From CBDAUN01 sp965200645 (GTDB lineage Bacteria; Pseudomonadota; Gammaproteobacteria; Arenicellales; JAJDZL01), in assembly GCA_965200645.1 (NCBI GenBank), contig CBDAUN010000001.1, positions 124,001 through 188,000 of the forward strand: a stretch of 64,000 nt of DNA. Reading direction: 5' to 3'. Made by a program: the position numbers and the translations under genes. This document shows positions 1-8,279 of this stretch, in pieces (the stretch's first letter is position 1; every line of letters begins with the position of its first letter). Under the pieces are notes generated by a model. That model saw only the letters and a program-made list of their open reading frames with translations, was not told the DNA's origin and made no database searches.

Positions 1-1
1 A

Positions 2-256
2 CCATCCGGCGAGCGGAGCAATTTTTCGGCGGAACACTACGATTGGGAAAAACCTCTTATACGTTACTTGTCTTTGGTTTTGAAAGAAGACGGTGAGGAC
101 CAAGCTGCGGCTCAACTACGCGACCGATTTGAAACTTTGATGATTACGACCGCACTGGAAAAGACTCGTGGGTCCCGTCACAAGGCAGCGACTCTTCTTG
201 GTTGGGGAAGAAACAAATTATCTAGAAGAATTTTGGAACTGAAAATTTCTGCCTGA
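2..256 (+). CDS. ntrC: NtrC-type response regulator, C-terminal end (5' truncated by window edge)
   Basis: The frame is open from the left edge, so this is the tail of a longer gene. The last 45 residues form a Fis-type helix-turn-helix: an ALEKTRGSRHKAATLLGWGRN stretch followed by KLSRRILEL, which is close to the end of the nitrogen regulator NR(I)/NtrC. NtrC is a sigma-54-dependent activator that switches on nitrogen-scavenging genes when phosphorylated by NtrB. The receiver and AAA+ domains lie outside the window, so another NtrC-family regulator is not strictly excluded. The LLGWGRN-KL-RK/R-LEL pattern is the typical NtrC ending. The next gene starts 179 bases downstream, so metK is probably a separate transcript. 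Confidence 0.8.
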   Translation, partial: PSGERSNFSAEHYDWEKPLIRYLSLVLKEDGEDQAAAQLRDRFETLMITTALEKTRGSRHKAATLLGWGRNKLSRRILELKISA

Positions 257-435
257 TTCGAAATCTTGGGACAGTTAAATCTCCCGCTTGCAGTGAATTT
301 ACTGAGTCTCACAACCTTAAAATCAGATTCAAAAATTACCACAAATTTTAGGAATTTTAGATAATAGTTCGGGTTGCTTGATTTACTCAAAATCACGGCA
401 GTAATTTTGAACCTAAACTTGAAGAAATAAATTTC

Positions 436-1614
436 ATGCCACGATACAAGTTCACCTCTGAATCGGTTTCAAAAGGCCATCCTGATAAGGTGTGCGATCA
501 GATTTCCGATGCCGTACTGGATGCCGCACTTGAGCAAGAACCGAACAGCAAGGTCGCTTGCGAGACTCTCGTAAAGTCCAAGTCAGAAAACCATCAATTA
601 CAACATCACGTCATCATAGCTGGTGAAATCACAACCTCTAAAGAGCTGGACTACAAAAAAATCGCTCAAAGTGTCATCAAAGATATTGGTTACGATGCAG
701 ACCAGTGGGGCTTTAAACATGATTGCGCTGAAATTACCTTGTTGGTTAATGAACAGGCCAAGAATATACAGGCAGGTGTTGAAAAGGGTGACACCGAGAG
801 TCAAGGTGCCGGTGACCAAGGATTGATGTTTGGTTTTGCGTGTGATGAAACTGACGTTTTGATGCCATGGCCGATTACCTATGCACATCGACTCGTGCAA
901 AAGCAAGCTGAAGTTCGCAAATCTTCAGGGTTTGAATGGATGGGGCCTGATGCCAAGTCCCAGGTAACTGTCGAGTACGATGGTAACGAACCTGTTCGGG
1001 TTGATACTGTAGTCCTTTCAACTCAACATCGAAAGGACATAGATTTAGAACAGGTTCGTGAAGCAGTTATTGAGGAAATCATCGAACCAGTGATTCCACC
1101 CGCTATGATGTGCGACCCCGAACGAATTAAAGTAAACCCAGCAGGTGAATTTTTTATCGGAGGCCCGGAAGCTGACTGTGGTCTTACCGGACGAAAAATT
1201 ATCGTGGATACTTATGGTGGTATGTCACGGCATGGTGGCGGAGCTTTTTCCGGAAAAGATCCCTCAAAGGTTGATCGGTCCGCAGCATACGCCATGCGTC
1301 ACGTAGCAAAAAACATTGTTGCCGCAAAAATTGCTAAACGTTGTGAAGTTCAAGTTTCCTACGCTATTGGTGATGCTAAACCCACTTCGGTGATGGTGAA
1401 TACCTTCGGAACCGGAATTTGCGACGACGAAAAAATAGAAAAAGCAGTATCCGAAGTGTTTGATCTGCGACCCGGCGTAATAATTCGCAATCTTCAACTT
1501 AAACGTCCAATCTATCAAAACACCGCAGCATATGGTCACTTTGGCCGGGAAGAAGACTCGTTCACGTGGGAATTAACTGACAAGGTGGATGAACTTTTAG
1601 ATTTCTGCACATAA
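436..1614 (+). CDS. metK: S-adenosylmethionine synthetase
   Basis: MetK makes S-adenosylmethionine from methionine and ATP in the cytoplasm. The 392-residue product has the usual family length. It starts with the typical FTSESVSKGHPDK signature (GHPDK at residues 14-18, ATP contact), has GAGDQG at 124-129 and the glycine-rich GGGAFSGKDPSKVDRSA loop near 267-285. It lies 45 bases upstream of ahcY on the same strand, so the two genes very likely form one methyl-cycle operon. The 179-base leader is AT-rich. I looked for a SAM or SAH riboswitch there and could not recognise one. Confidence 0.97.
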   Translation: MPRYKFTSESVSKGHPDKVCDQISDAVLDAALEQEPNSKVACETLVKSKSENHQLQHHVIIAGEITTSKELDYKKIAQSVIKDIGYDADQWGFKHDCAEITLLVNEQAKNIQAGVEKGDTESQGAGDQGLMFGFACDETDVLMPWPITYAHRLVQKQAEVRKSSGFEWMGPDAKSQVTVEYDGNEPVRVDTVVLSTQHRKDIDLEQVREAVIEEIIEPVIPPAMMCDPERIKVNPAGEFFIGGPEADCGLTGRKIIVDTYGGMSRHGGGAFSGKDPSKVDRSAAYAMRHVAKNIVAAKIAKRCEVQVSYAIGDAKPTSVMVNTFGTGICDDEKIEKAVSEVFDLRPGVIIRNLQLKRPIYQNTAAYGHFGREEDSFTWELTDKVDELLDFCT

Positions 1615-1659
1615 CTAACGAAAACGAAGTATTAAATACACTGTGAACCAGGGAAGAAT

Positions 1660-2970
1660 ATGACCGTAGCACTAAAGGAAGTATCTCAAGACTACAAAAT
1701 AGCCGACATCAGTCTCGCTGATTGGGGGCATAAGGAAATTGCAATTGCAGAAACTGAAATGCCCGGCTTGATGGCCTTGCGTGAAAAGTATGCAAAGCAA
1801 AAACCGCTTGAAGGTGCCCGCATTGCCGGTTGCCTGCATATGACCATCCAAACAGCAGTTTTAATTCGCACCCTTGTAGAACTCGGGGCTGAAGTACGTT
1901 GGTCATCGTGCAATATTTTTTCTACTCAAGATCATGCAGCTGCGGCAATTGCAGATCAACAAGTCCCTGTATTCGCTTGGAAAGGCGAAACTGAAGAAGA
2001 ATATTGGTGGTGTGTTGAACAAACCATATTTGGTCCCAATGGATGGCAACCGAATATGCTGCTGGACGATGGTGGTGACTTAACGCAAGTCATGCATGAT
2101 AAGTACCCGGACCTCATGAAGTCGGTTCGAGGACTTACTGAAGAGACTACTACAGGCGTACACCGACTCTACGAAATGGTCAGCAAAGGCAACCTATTGT
2201 GTCCGGCATTCAACGTTAACGACTCGGTTACCAAGAGCAAGTTTGATAACCTTTACGGCTGTAGAGAATCACTACTCGATGGAATAAAGCGAGCTACAGA
2301 TGTGATGATTGCCGGCAAAACTGCGGTTGTCTGCGGCTACGGTGATGTTGGCAAAGGTTGCGTACAGTCCCTGCGTGGCCAAGGTGCAAACGTGCTCGTC
2401 ACAGAAATCGACCCGATTTGCGCCCTGCAGGCAGCGATGGAAGGCTATCAAGTTGTAACTATGGAACAAGCAGCGCCCATCGCGGACATTTTCATTACTG
2501 CGACTGGTAACTGGCACGTGATTACGTTGGAGCACATGAAAATAATGAAGAATCAAGCGATTGTGTGCAACATTGGTCACTTTGATGGCGAGATTGATAT
2601 TAAATCACTTCGAAAATATCAGTGGGAAAACATCAAACCGCAAGTCGACCACGTCATTTTCCCGGACGGGAAGCGACTTATCATCCTTGCAGAAGGTCGC
2701 TTAGTTAATCTCGGTTGTGCAACAGGGCATCCCAGTTTTGTGATGTCGAATTCATTTACCAACCAGGTCATCGCCCAGATCGAACTTTGGACCAATCCTG
2801 ACAATTACGATATCGATGTTTACGTGTTGCCGAAAGCACTAGACGAAGAAGTAGCGCGGCTACATCTGGATAAAATTGGAGTTAACTTGACACACCTCAC
2901 GCAAGAGCAGGCAGAATACATCGGCGTTCCGGCTGAAGGTCCGTTTAAACCGGAATACTATCGCTACTAA
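1660..2970 (+). CDS. ahcY: Adenosylhomocysteinase
   Basis: S-adenosyl-L-homocysteine hydrolase splits SAH, the product inhibitor of methyltransferases, into adenosine and homocysteine using tightly bound NAD. The 436 residues match the family length. The NAD-binding glycine motif GYGDVGKGC is at about 226-234, DDGGDLT appears near 140, and the conserved C-terminal ending PFKPEYYRY is intact. It follows metK directly, which is a common arrangement in Proteobacteria. In this window it would clear SAH produced by SAM-dependent enzymes, including the DNA methyltransferases found further on. Confidence 0.97.
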   Translation: MTVALKEVSQDYKIADISLADWGHKEIAIAETEMPGLMALREKYAKQKPLEGARIAGCLHMTIQTAVLIRTLVELGAEVRWSSCNIFSTQDHAAAAIADQQVPVFAWKGETEEEYWWCVEQTIFGPNGWQPNMLLDDGGDLTQVMHDKYPDLMKSVRGLTEETTTGVHRLYEMVSKGNLLCPAFNVNDSVTKSKFDNLYGCRESLLDGIKRATDVMIAGKTAVVCGYGDVGKGCVQSLRGQGANVLVTEIDPICALQAAMEGYQVVTMEQAAPIADIFITATGNWHVITLEHMKIMKNQAIVCNIGHFDGEIDIKSLRKYQWENIKPQVDHVIFPDGKRLIILAEGRLVNLGCATGHPSFVMSNSFTNQVIAQIELWTNPDNYDIDVYVLPKALDEEVARLHLDKIGVNLTHLTQEQAEYIGVPAEGPFKPEYYRY

Positions 2971-3047
2971 ATTACTTTTCGCGTACTGTCAGGATTTTCG
3001 CCTTTAAAGAACTAAAGGCAAACCTGCCACTACCCTAAAAATGCTGT

Positions 3048-3071
3048 AGCCTCAGTCGTCTGATTGAGGCT
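3048..3071. terminator. Possible bidirectional terminator hairpin
   Basis: Arms AGCCTCA (3048-3054) and TGAGGCT (3065-3071) flank a 10-base loop between the stop codons of ahcY and the convergent DUF465 gene. A second small hairpin, GCCTTTA/TAAAGGC, lies at 3000-3019. Neither has a long U-run, so termination is only inferred from position. Confidence 0.4.
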
Positions 3072-3078
3072 GACGTGT

Positions 3079-3285
3079 TTATGCTGATAGATCAGGTAGT
3101 AATTGGCTTTCTAAAATTGCGATTGAATCCTTCAACTGCAATTTTCTCTTTTTCAATCGTCTGATCTGTAATTCATCAACATTGCGGTCAGTGGCCAATC
3201 GATTCAAAACATCGTCGAGATCGCGATGTTCTGACTTCAATTTATTGATTCTCTGCTGTATATCCTCAGAACTATTTTCAAGCAT
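3079..3285 (-). CDS. DUF465 / YdcH family small coiled-coil protein
   Basis: This 68-residue protein is highly charged and helical. It matches the DUF465 (YdcH) pattern: RINKLKSEHRDLDDVLNRL in the first half and LKKRKLQLKDSIAIL in the second. Members are short cytoplasmic proteins of unknown function that are widespread in Proteobacteria. The two heptad-like halves suggest an antiparallel helical hairpin. It is transcribed toward ahcY and appears to be a single-gene unit. No function should be assigned beyond the family name. Confidence 0.8.
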   Translation of the reverse strand: MLENSSEDIQQRINKLKSEHRDLDDVLNRLATDRNVDELQIRRLKKRKLQLKDSIAILESQLLPDLSA

Positions 3286-3669
3286 TTACTTTGACCCTTT
3301 GTACTGAACGAACCACCTTAGCAGTTCTTCTCAAAAAAAATGCACCGCAAAAGGCGATGCTGATAGATACGGTTATTCATGATGTGGTTGCCTCTCGGTT
3401 GCCAATCATCATGCAACCTCGATTACAACCTGTTGGATTCGAACTGAATCATGTGCTAATCGTACCACTATTCGTGACACAATCCAAATAAATTTTGCAT
3501 TATATTGAACTAACTTGTGATTGATTTGTTCAAATAGTCATCAGAAAGACAACCTTTGCATGAAATGACTTGAAAAGTCAAACAGTCAATAAACAGCAAG
3601 GGTGCTGTTGAAAAGGAAAACAGCCCCATATTGTGTTGTATCATTTCTACATTAAGGACAATCGAAGAT
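3286..3669. other. Intergenic stretch upstream of a small secreted peptide gene
   Basis: This region holds a 66-codon open frame (3291-3491, +) with no recognisable domain, no clear ribosome site and poor codon character. I do not call it. The remainder is AT-rich leader and promoter sequence for the peptide gene at 3670 and, on the other strand, for the DUF465 gene. Confidence 0.4.
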
Positions 3670-3861
3670 ATGAAAACTAAAACTACATTTTCGTCCCTGC
3701 TGGCATTGTTGTTTGCAGTTGGAGTTTTTGGAAGTTCAGTGGTTTACGCAGATGAAACCCACAGCGACACTAGTTCTGAAACAACAACGGAAACCGTTCT
3801 TGTTAAATTAACTGATCCCGAAATCGCCGCCGCCGAAGACGAAGAACCAGACTGCGAATAA
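3670..3861 (+). CDS. Small secreted acidic peptide, unknown function
   Basis: From the ATG at 3670, preceded by an AAGGACA ribosome-site-like stretch, the product is 63 residues. Residues 1-27 look like a Sec signal peptide: a KTK start, a hydrophobic core of Leu, Ala, Phe and Val, then VVYA as the likely cleavage site. The mature part is Ser/Thr-rich and then strongly acidic (AAAEDEEPDCE), ending close to a single Cys. I recognise no family. An upstream start at 3631 would add 13 residues before the signal peptide and is less likely. It stands alone between the DUF465 gene and the rhodanese gene. Confidence 0.55.
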   Translation: MKTKTTFSSLLALLFAVGVFGSSVVYADETHSDTSSETTTETVLVKLTDPEIAAAEDEEPDCE

Positions 3862-4056
3862 ACTTCAGTCTTTAGCTTGGTCGAAGTCTAATATCGGCCG
3901 TCGAAGTGCAATTAATTTGAATCTTGCTTCACAGTTGCTGTAACAGTCAGTTCCAGCCTTCACAAAACAATAGCATTCCTTATCCCGCGTCGGCAAATTA
4001 CCGACCGATAATTGACGCGCCTCAGGTGCTTACATTACAAATACGATTCGCGCCTA

Positions 4057-4094
4057 CAAACAAAAACGCCTGGAGTTAAAAACTCCAGGCGTTT
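4057..4094 (-). terminator. Rho-independent terminator of the rhodanese gene
   Basis: A perfect 14-bp stem, AAACGCCTGGAGTT (4064-4077) and AACTCCAGGCGTTT (4081-4094), closes on a 3-base loop. On the minus strand it is followed by a T-rich tail (TTTTTGTTTG). It sits 24 bases past the stop codon of the minus-strand gene at 4118-4777. Confidence 0.88.
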
Positions 4095-4117
4095 GACTCT
4101 AGCTGGGTTCGAATGAA

Positions 4118-4777
4118 CTAAGAAGTCGGTCGAATCGTGGTCAATCCCAGATTCTCCCAATTCTGCATTCCGCCTCGATACCATTTAATCTTGTCGGCAG
4201 GATAGCCCATCCGCAAAAGATTTTTGATATTGTTTGGCGATTGTCCGCACCACATACCGTTGCAGAACATTACAGCGGTCTTGCAATTTGAGAAATCAAA
4301 CAAGCCTTCGCTTTCAGTTACATTAAAAACGGTCTCCAGAATTTCTGCGATTTCCAAAGGAGTTGCACCTTTTGCAGGGTTCAATCTCGTCCAAGCGACA
4401 TTCATCGCAGTCGGGATAGTTCCGCGCTCCACCCAATCAGGAGTTCTTGAGTCAATCACAATGATTGATTCATCGCCCATATTCATGGTTTTCGCGAAGT
4501 CAATAATTTCAATCTCACCGATGGTTTCTACACCAACCGCCAAATTTGATGGTTGAATGCAGAACGGGGGGCAAGGTCTTGAAGTCTTTGCGAAGGCGGG
4601 ATTCACAGTAGCACTGTTATCCTGATTTCGCATCACGGATACTGTATCACCACCAACAGCCAAGTCCACGGACATGATGTCTGGGGTGATGCCTACAGGC
4701 TTGTCTTCTGCGATTGACGCGAAAGACACTGTAGCCAGTGCTACACTAGCTAGAACAGTTAAACCAATTTTACGCAT
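4118..4777 (-). CDS. Exported rhodanese-domain protein
   Basis: This 219-residue protein starts with a Sec signal peptide (MRKIGLTVLASVALATVSFASIAE), so it should act in the periplasm. A single rhodanese domain covers about residues 85-215: ESIIVIDSRTPDWVERGTIPTAMN is the conserved core, and the active-site loop is CNGMWCGQSP at 172-181, with Cys172 as the predicted sulfur-carrying nucleophile. A CPPFC motif at 69-73 precedes the domain and could form a disulfide or bind metal. The start at 4777 is supported by a GGAGG ribosome site eight bases upstream. Rhodaneses move sulfane sulfur; the partner is unknown. A strong terminator follows. Confidence 0.85.
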   Translation of the reverse strand: MRKIGLTVLASVALATVSFASIAEDKPVGITPDIMSVDLAVGGDTVSVMRNQDNSATVNPAFAKTSRPCPPFCIQPSNLAVGVETIGEIEIIDFAKTMNMGDESIIVIDSRTPDWVERGTIPTAMNVAWTRLNPAKGATPLEIAEILETVFNVTESEGLFDFSNCKTAVMFCNGMWCGQSPNNIKNLLRMGYPADKIKWYRGGMQNWENLGLTTIRPTS

Positions 4778-5029
4778 TAACGAATCCTCCGTTTACTGAT
4801 GATTCAAAATTTCGGTAACTATGTATTGAATTTCCTTTCATCAAGGAAATGAAACTGTAATTAATATAACACTAATAAATGCGAAAAGTTTCTTATTAGG
4901 CAACAATTTCTTTGTTTGAAAACCTCACTTACTATACGAAATCAACTCTCGTTGAACTTGCGTCCTTCGCAACAAAGTGAAATAAAATTTTAGCGAGTGA
5001 CAATTTACAAACTGATGGCGTAATCTACA

Positions 5030-6130
5030 TTGAAAATTAAAAATATTTCCGTTTATAAGGCCAATCTTCCAATGAAGGAAGGCGCCTATAGTTGGTCGAC
5101 ACAATCTTTTGCGGCATTCGATAGCACGATTGTTGAAATTGAAACTGATGACGATATTTCAGGACATGGAGAAACCTGTCCCTTGGGACCTTCCTATTTA
5201 CCCGCATTCGCACAAGGAGCGAGAGCAGGACTTGCAACACTTGCACCTCGACTCATCGGCCAAGACCCAACTAGAATCGGTGAAATTAATCGAACCATGG
5301 ATACTCACCTCAAGGGACATCCCTATGTGAAGTCTGCGATTGATATGGCTTGTTGGGATATTTTCGGAAAGGCTACCTCGCAACCTGTACACGCTTTGCT
5401 CGGTGGCATACAGCAAGACTCTGTAAAACTGTTTAAGGTGATCAGCCGAGATGCGCCGGACAATATGGTTTCAAAACTAAAGCAATACCAAGCGCAAGGA
5501 TTCAAACAGTTTCAAATGAAGGTTGGCGAAAACGCTAACGTCGACATCGAACGAATAATTGCGGTTCATGATCAACTAAATCCCGGTGATGTATTGAATG
5601 CGGATGCAAATACCGGTTGGCGCCAGCACGATGCAGTTAGAGTTGTAAATGCAGTCCGACCATACGACTTCTATCTTGAACAACCCTGTCTAACTTATGA
5701 ACAGTGTTTGGCGGTAAGAAAATTTTGCCAGCAGCCGATGATTCTAGATGAGTGTATGGATAGTGTTGAACTTGTCATTCGTGGTCGACAAGATCATGCC
5801 ATGGACGCAATAAACCTGAAGATCAACCGAGTAGGCGGACTGACAAAAGCCTGTCTCTACAGAGATTTATGTATCAATTTAGGGATTATGATGACAGTAG
5901 AGGACTCATGGGGTGGTGAAATCGCTACTGCAGCTATCGCACACCTTGCGCATACTTTACCCAAAGAATTTCACTTTCAGTCTTCGGCATTTCACGAGTA
6001 CTCTCATGTCGAAATCGCTACAGGGGCACCAATTATTGAAGACGGATACATGAAGTCGTCCTTCCGACCCGGTCTTGGTATCACCCCTAACATGGAGGTA
6101 TTGGGGGATTCTGTATTCACTACCTCCTAG
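5030..6130 (+). CDS. Enolase-superfamily (mandelate racemase-like) enzyme, probable cis-3-hydroxy-L-proline dehydratase
   Basis: The 366 residues show the two-domain enolase-superfamily layout. Expected catalytic and metal positions are visible: Lys164 in FQMKVG, Asp192 in ADANTGW, Glu217 in YLEQP, Asp240-Glu241 in ILDEC and Lys264 in NLKINRVGG. Phrases such as ETCPLGPSYLPAFAQGARAG and AIDMACWDIFGKA fit the subgroup holding cis-3-hydroxyproline dehydratase and hydroxyproline-betaine epimerase. The gene converges on a proline-racemase-family gene (stops 17 bases apart), which favours a role in hydroxyproline or its betaine. The exact substrate cannot be read from sequence. The start is TTG at 5030 with no strong ribosome site. 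Confidence 0.72.
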   Translation: MKIKNISVYKANLPMKEGAYSWSTQSFAAFDSTIVEIETDDDISGHGETCPLGPSYLPAFAQGARAGLATLAPRLIGQDPTRIGEINRTMDTHLKGHPYVKSAIDMACWDIFGKATSQPVHALLGGIQQDSVKLFKVISRDAPDNMVSKLKQYQAQGFKQFQMKVGENANVDIERIIAVHDQLNPGDVLNADANTGWRQHDAVRVVNAVRPYDFYLEQPCLTYEQCLAVRKFCQQPMILDECMDSVELVIRGRQDHAMDAINLKINRVGGLTKACLYRDLCINLGIMMTVEDSWGGEIATAAIAHLAHTLPKEFHFQSSAFHEYSHVEIATGAPIIEDGYMKSSFRPGLGITPNMEVLGDSVFTTS

Positions 6131-6147
6131 GGGTAGAGTGAATTTCG

Positions 6148-7212
6148 TTAGCCGACTCCTCCCCAAATGTCACCGATGATAAAGCCGTCAGGAAAGGGAT
6201 CAGTTGGGTCGACGACATATTGACTGAATGAGGTAATCCAAGCCTGGCCGGTAATGGTGGGGACCACCGCCTGATAGGGTCCCACTTTAGTTTCGGCGAC
6301 TAACCTTCCCGTGAAGATGGTGCCCAGAATTCCCTCATGATTGAAGTTTTCGTTCAACCCAAGTTTGCCCTTTGCGTGCAGCGTGGCCATCTTTGCACAA
6401 GTCCCGGTTCCGCATGGTGAGCGGTCTAATGCCGCAGTCCATGTTTCCCTACGCTCCCAATCCAATTCACCGGTTGAAACAACCGCGGCGTTTTTCAAAG
6501 TCGCATCAGGATGTTGTGGCGCACCGGAAATCACTCCAATTGTCACTCCAGAGATTTCGGGATTTTCCGGATGAACACAGCGCAGCTGCTCTTTGGCGGC
6601 TGCCTTGATCATCTCGCAAACCCTTGCTACCTCCCCTGCAGAACCCGGCTCGAGCCTTAGTCCAAGCGGCTCAGCCTCTGCTATGACGTAGAACATACCG
6701 CCCCAAGCCACATCAACTACTACTGTGCCCAATTCCGGAACTTCGATGGGTTGGTCAAGATGTACAGCAAATGACGGAACATTTAGGAAGGTGACACTCT
6801 TTACCTTGTTGTTTTCAACTTCAGCGGTCACTTCAATCAAACCAGCCGGACTTTCCAGTTTTAACTTAGTGATTGGTTCTGCGCTTTCAACCATACCTGT
6901 TTCGATTAAGGCGGTTACGACACAAATCGTGTTGGTACCGGACATTGGCGGATATTCAACCTGCTCCATGATGATGTAGCCTGCATCCGCTTCGTCAATT
7001 GTTGGTGGTAAGATTAGATTGCAGTTCGCCGCAGGAAATCCTCTTGGCTCTCGAAGCATTCGAAGTCGCAACTCGTCATTGTGATCTCGCAGATAACACA
7101 TTTTTTCAAACATGGAGTTTCCAGGTACGTCAGCGACACCTCCCGTGATGACTCGGCCATGCTCTCCACAGGCGTGAAGATCAACAGCGTGAATGACATT
7201 TGAAACTTGCAC
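6148..7212 (-). CDS. Proline racemase family enzyme (trans-3-hydroxyproline dehydratase / 4-hydroxyproline epimerase type)
   Basis: I place the start at GTG 7212, preceded by AAGGAGG seven bases away. This gives 354 residues and avoids a 53-base overlap with the upstream gene, which an ATG at 7278 would create. The first catalytic position, Cys in proline racemase, is Ser91 (PPMSGTN). The second is Cys267 (DRSPCGTGTCA). Ser/Cys pairs are known in family members that epimerise 4-hydroxyproline and/or dehydrate trans-3-hydroxyproline, so racemisation of proline itself is unlikely. Its ribosome site overlaps the stop codon region of the dehydrogenase gene upstream, so the two are translationally linked. 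Confidence 0.82.
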   Translation of the reverse strand: MQVSNVIHAVDLHACGEHGRVITGGVADVPGNSMFEKMCYLRDHNDELRLRMLREPRGFPAANCNLILPPTIDEADAGYIIMEQVEYPPMSGTNTICVVTALIETGMVESAEPITKLKLESPAGLIEVTAEVENNKVKSVTFLNVPSFAVHLDQPIEVPELGTVVVDVAWGGMFYVIAEAEPLGLRLEPGSAGEVARVCEMIKAAAKEQLRCVHPENPEISGVTIGVISGAPQHPDATLKNAAVVSTGELDWERRETWTAALDRSPCGTGTCAKMATLHAKGKLGLNENFNHEGILGTIFTGRLVAETKVGPYQAVVPTITGQAWITSFSQYVVDPTDPFPDGFIIGDIWGGVG

Positions 7213-7225
7213 TGGTTTTGCCTCC

Positions 7226-8182
7226 TTAATTTCTGTTTGGCACCACTTCGCAGCCTTCCTGCTCAGGTTCATCATCAATCATTTCAGACGGAAATCCCGA
7301 AGCCAGGATACTTTCCTGGCACTGCTCTTCCAGTCTGCGAATGATGTTTGGCGACCACTCCCGTGCCCCATAACGCTGCAGTCCGTCCTTGAATATTTCA
7401 ATCAATAGTGGACTTAACTCCAAATTTAAGTCTGCTCGGTCAGCAAGTTGCTGAAAAAGTGTGATGTCTTTGCAAACTAAATCCATGGTAAAGTTGATGT
7501 CCCGACTGCCGTTAAGAATCACCTGGCTTTCGGTCTCGTGCACAAATGAGTTTCCTGAGGATATTCGAATTGCTTCGTAAGTGGTAGCGAGATCGAGACC
7601 CGCACATTTGGCTGTGGTTAGTGCTTCGCACAATGAGACTAAGTTTGCGGTGGCGAGATAGTTTGTCAGCACTTTGAGTTTAGATGCAGACCCAAGTGGG
7701 CCGGTATGCAATATTCGCCTTCCCATAGCCTGTACCACTGGAAAGGCCTGTTCAAACGTCGGACGGCTGCAACCCACAAAGATTGAAATGTTACCGGTAG
7801 CTGCTCGGTGACAGCCACCGGAAACCGGACAATCCACGGCTTGTGCTCCTGTTTCTGCGACCAAGGCACCTAATCGCCTAACTTCAGACTCATCAGTCGT
7901 ACTCATCTCAAGCCATATTTTGCCTTCGGACAGTCCAGCAATAACACCGTCTTGCCCTTCCATCACTTTGCTACAGGCAGCCACACTTGGCAAGCAGGTA
8001 ATTACCAGGTCTACCGACTGCGCCAAGACTCGGGGAGACTCTGCCCAGGTTGCACCCTTGTCTAAAAACGGCTGTGCTACGCTCTGATTGAGGTCCAGCA
8101 CCGTTAGTTCAAAGCCGTTTCTGGAAAGACTTCCAGCTAATTTTCCTCCTACGTTTCCAAGTCCGATAAATCCTATATGCAT
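7226..8182 (-). CDS. NAD(P)-dependent beta-hydroxyacid dehydrogenase (3-hydroxyisobutyrate dehydrogenase family)
   Basis: The 318-residue product starts with a Rossmann motif, GFIGLGNVGGKLA (4-16). The substrate loop DCPVSGGCHRAATGNISIFVGC and the catalytic region GSASKLKVLTNYL, with the family's conserved Lys, follow. Such enzymes oxidise beta-hydroxy acids such as 3-hydroxyisobutyrate, tartronate semialdehyde or gluconate derivatives. The start has a GGAGG ribosome site. It is the first gene of a two-gene unit with the proline-racemase-family enzyme, so its substrate may be an intermediate of the same breakdown route. The C-terminal tail after about residue 295 is acidic and not typical of the family. 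Confidence 0.8.
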   Translation of the reverse strand: MHIGFIGLGNVGGKLAGSLSRNGFELTVLDLNQSVAQPFLDKGATWAESPRVLAQSVDLVITCLPSVAACSKVMEGQDGVIAGLSEGKIWLEMSTTDESEVRRLGALVAETGAQAVDCPVSGGCHRAATGNISIFVGCSRPTFEQAFPVVQAMGRRILHTGPLGSASKLKVLTNYLATANLVSLCEALTTAKCAGLDLATTYEAIRISSGNSFVHETESQVILNGSRDINFTMDLVCKDITLFQQLADRADLNLELSPLLIEIFKDGLQRYGAREWSPNIIRRLEEQCQESILASGFPSEMIDDEPEQEGCEVVPNRN

Positions 8183-8279
8183 TTGCGGAAATCCTCCGAG
8201 GCTGTCACGTGGTGCATCTGGGCATTCAAAGTCAGTGATTGTAACTGTGAACTCATCCCAAAAAAGTCACTTTCTACCT

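Noticed and set aside
257..435. Possible SAM or SAH riboswitch upstream of metK-ahcY
   Set aside because: I could not find the conserved stems or pseudoknot patterns of known SAM/SAH classes in this AT-rich leader. A covariance-model search would settle it.
3291..3491. 66-codon open frame downstream of the DUF465 gene
   Set aside because: No family, no ribosome site, and a start that abuts the divergent gene's start.
7213..7278. N-terminal extension of the proline-racemase-family gene to ATG 7278
   Set aside because: It would overlap the upstream gene by 53 bases. The GTG at 7212 has a strong ribosome site and fits the family start.
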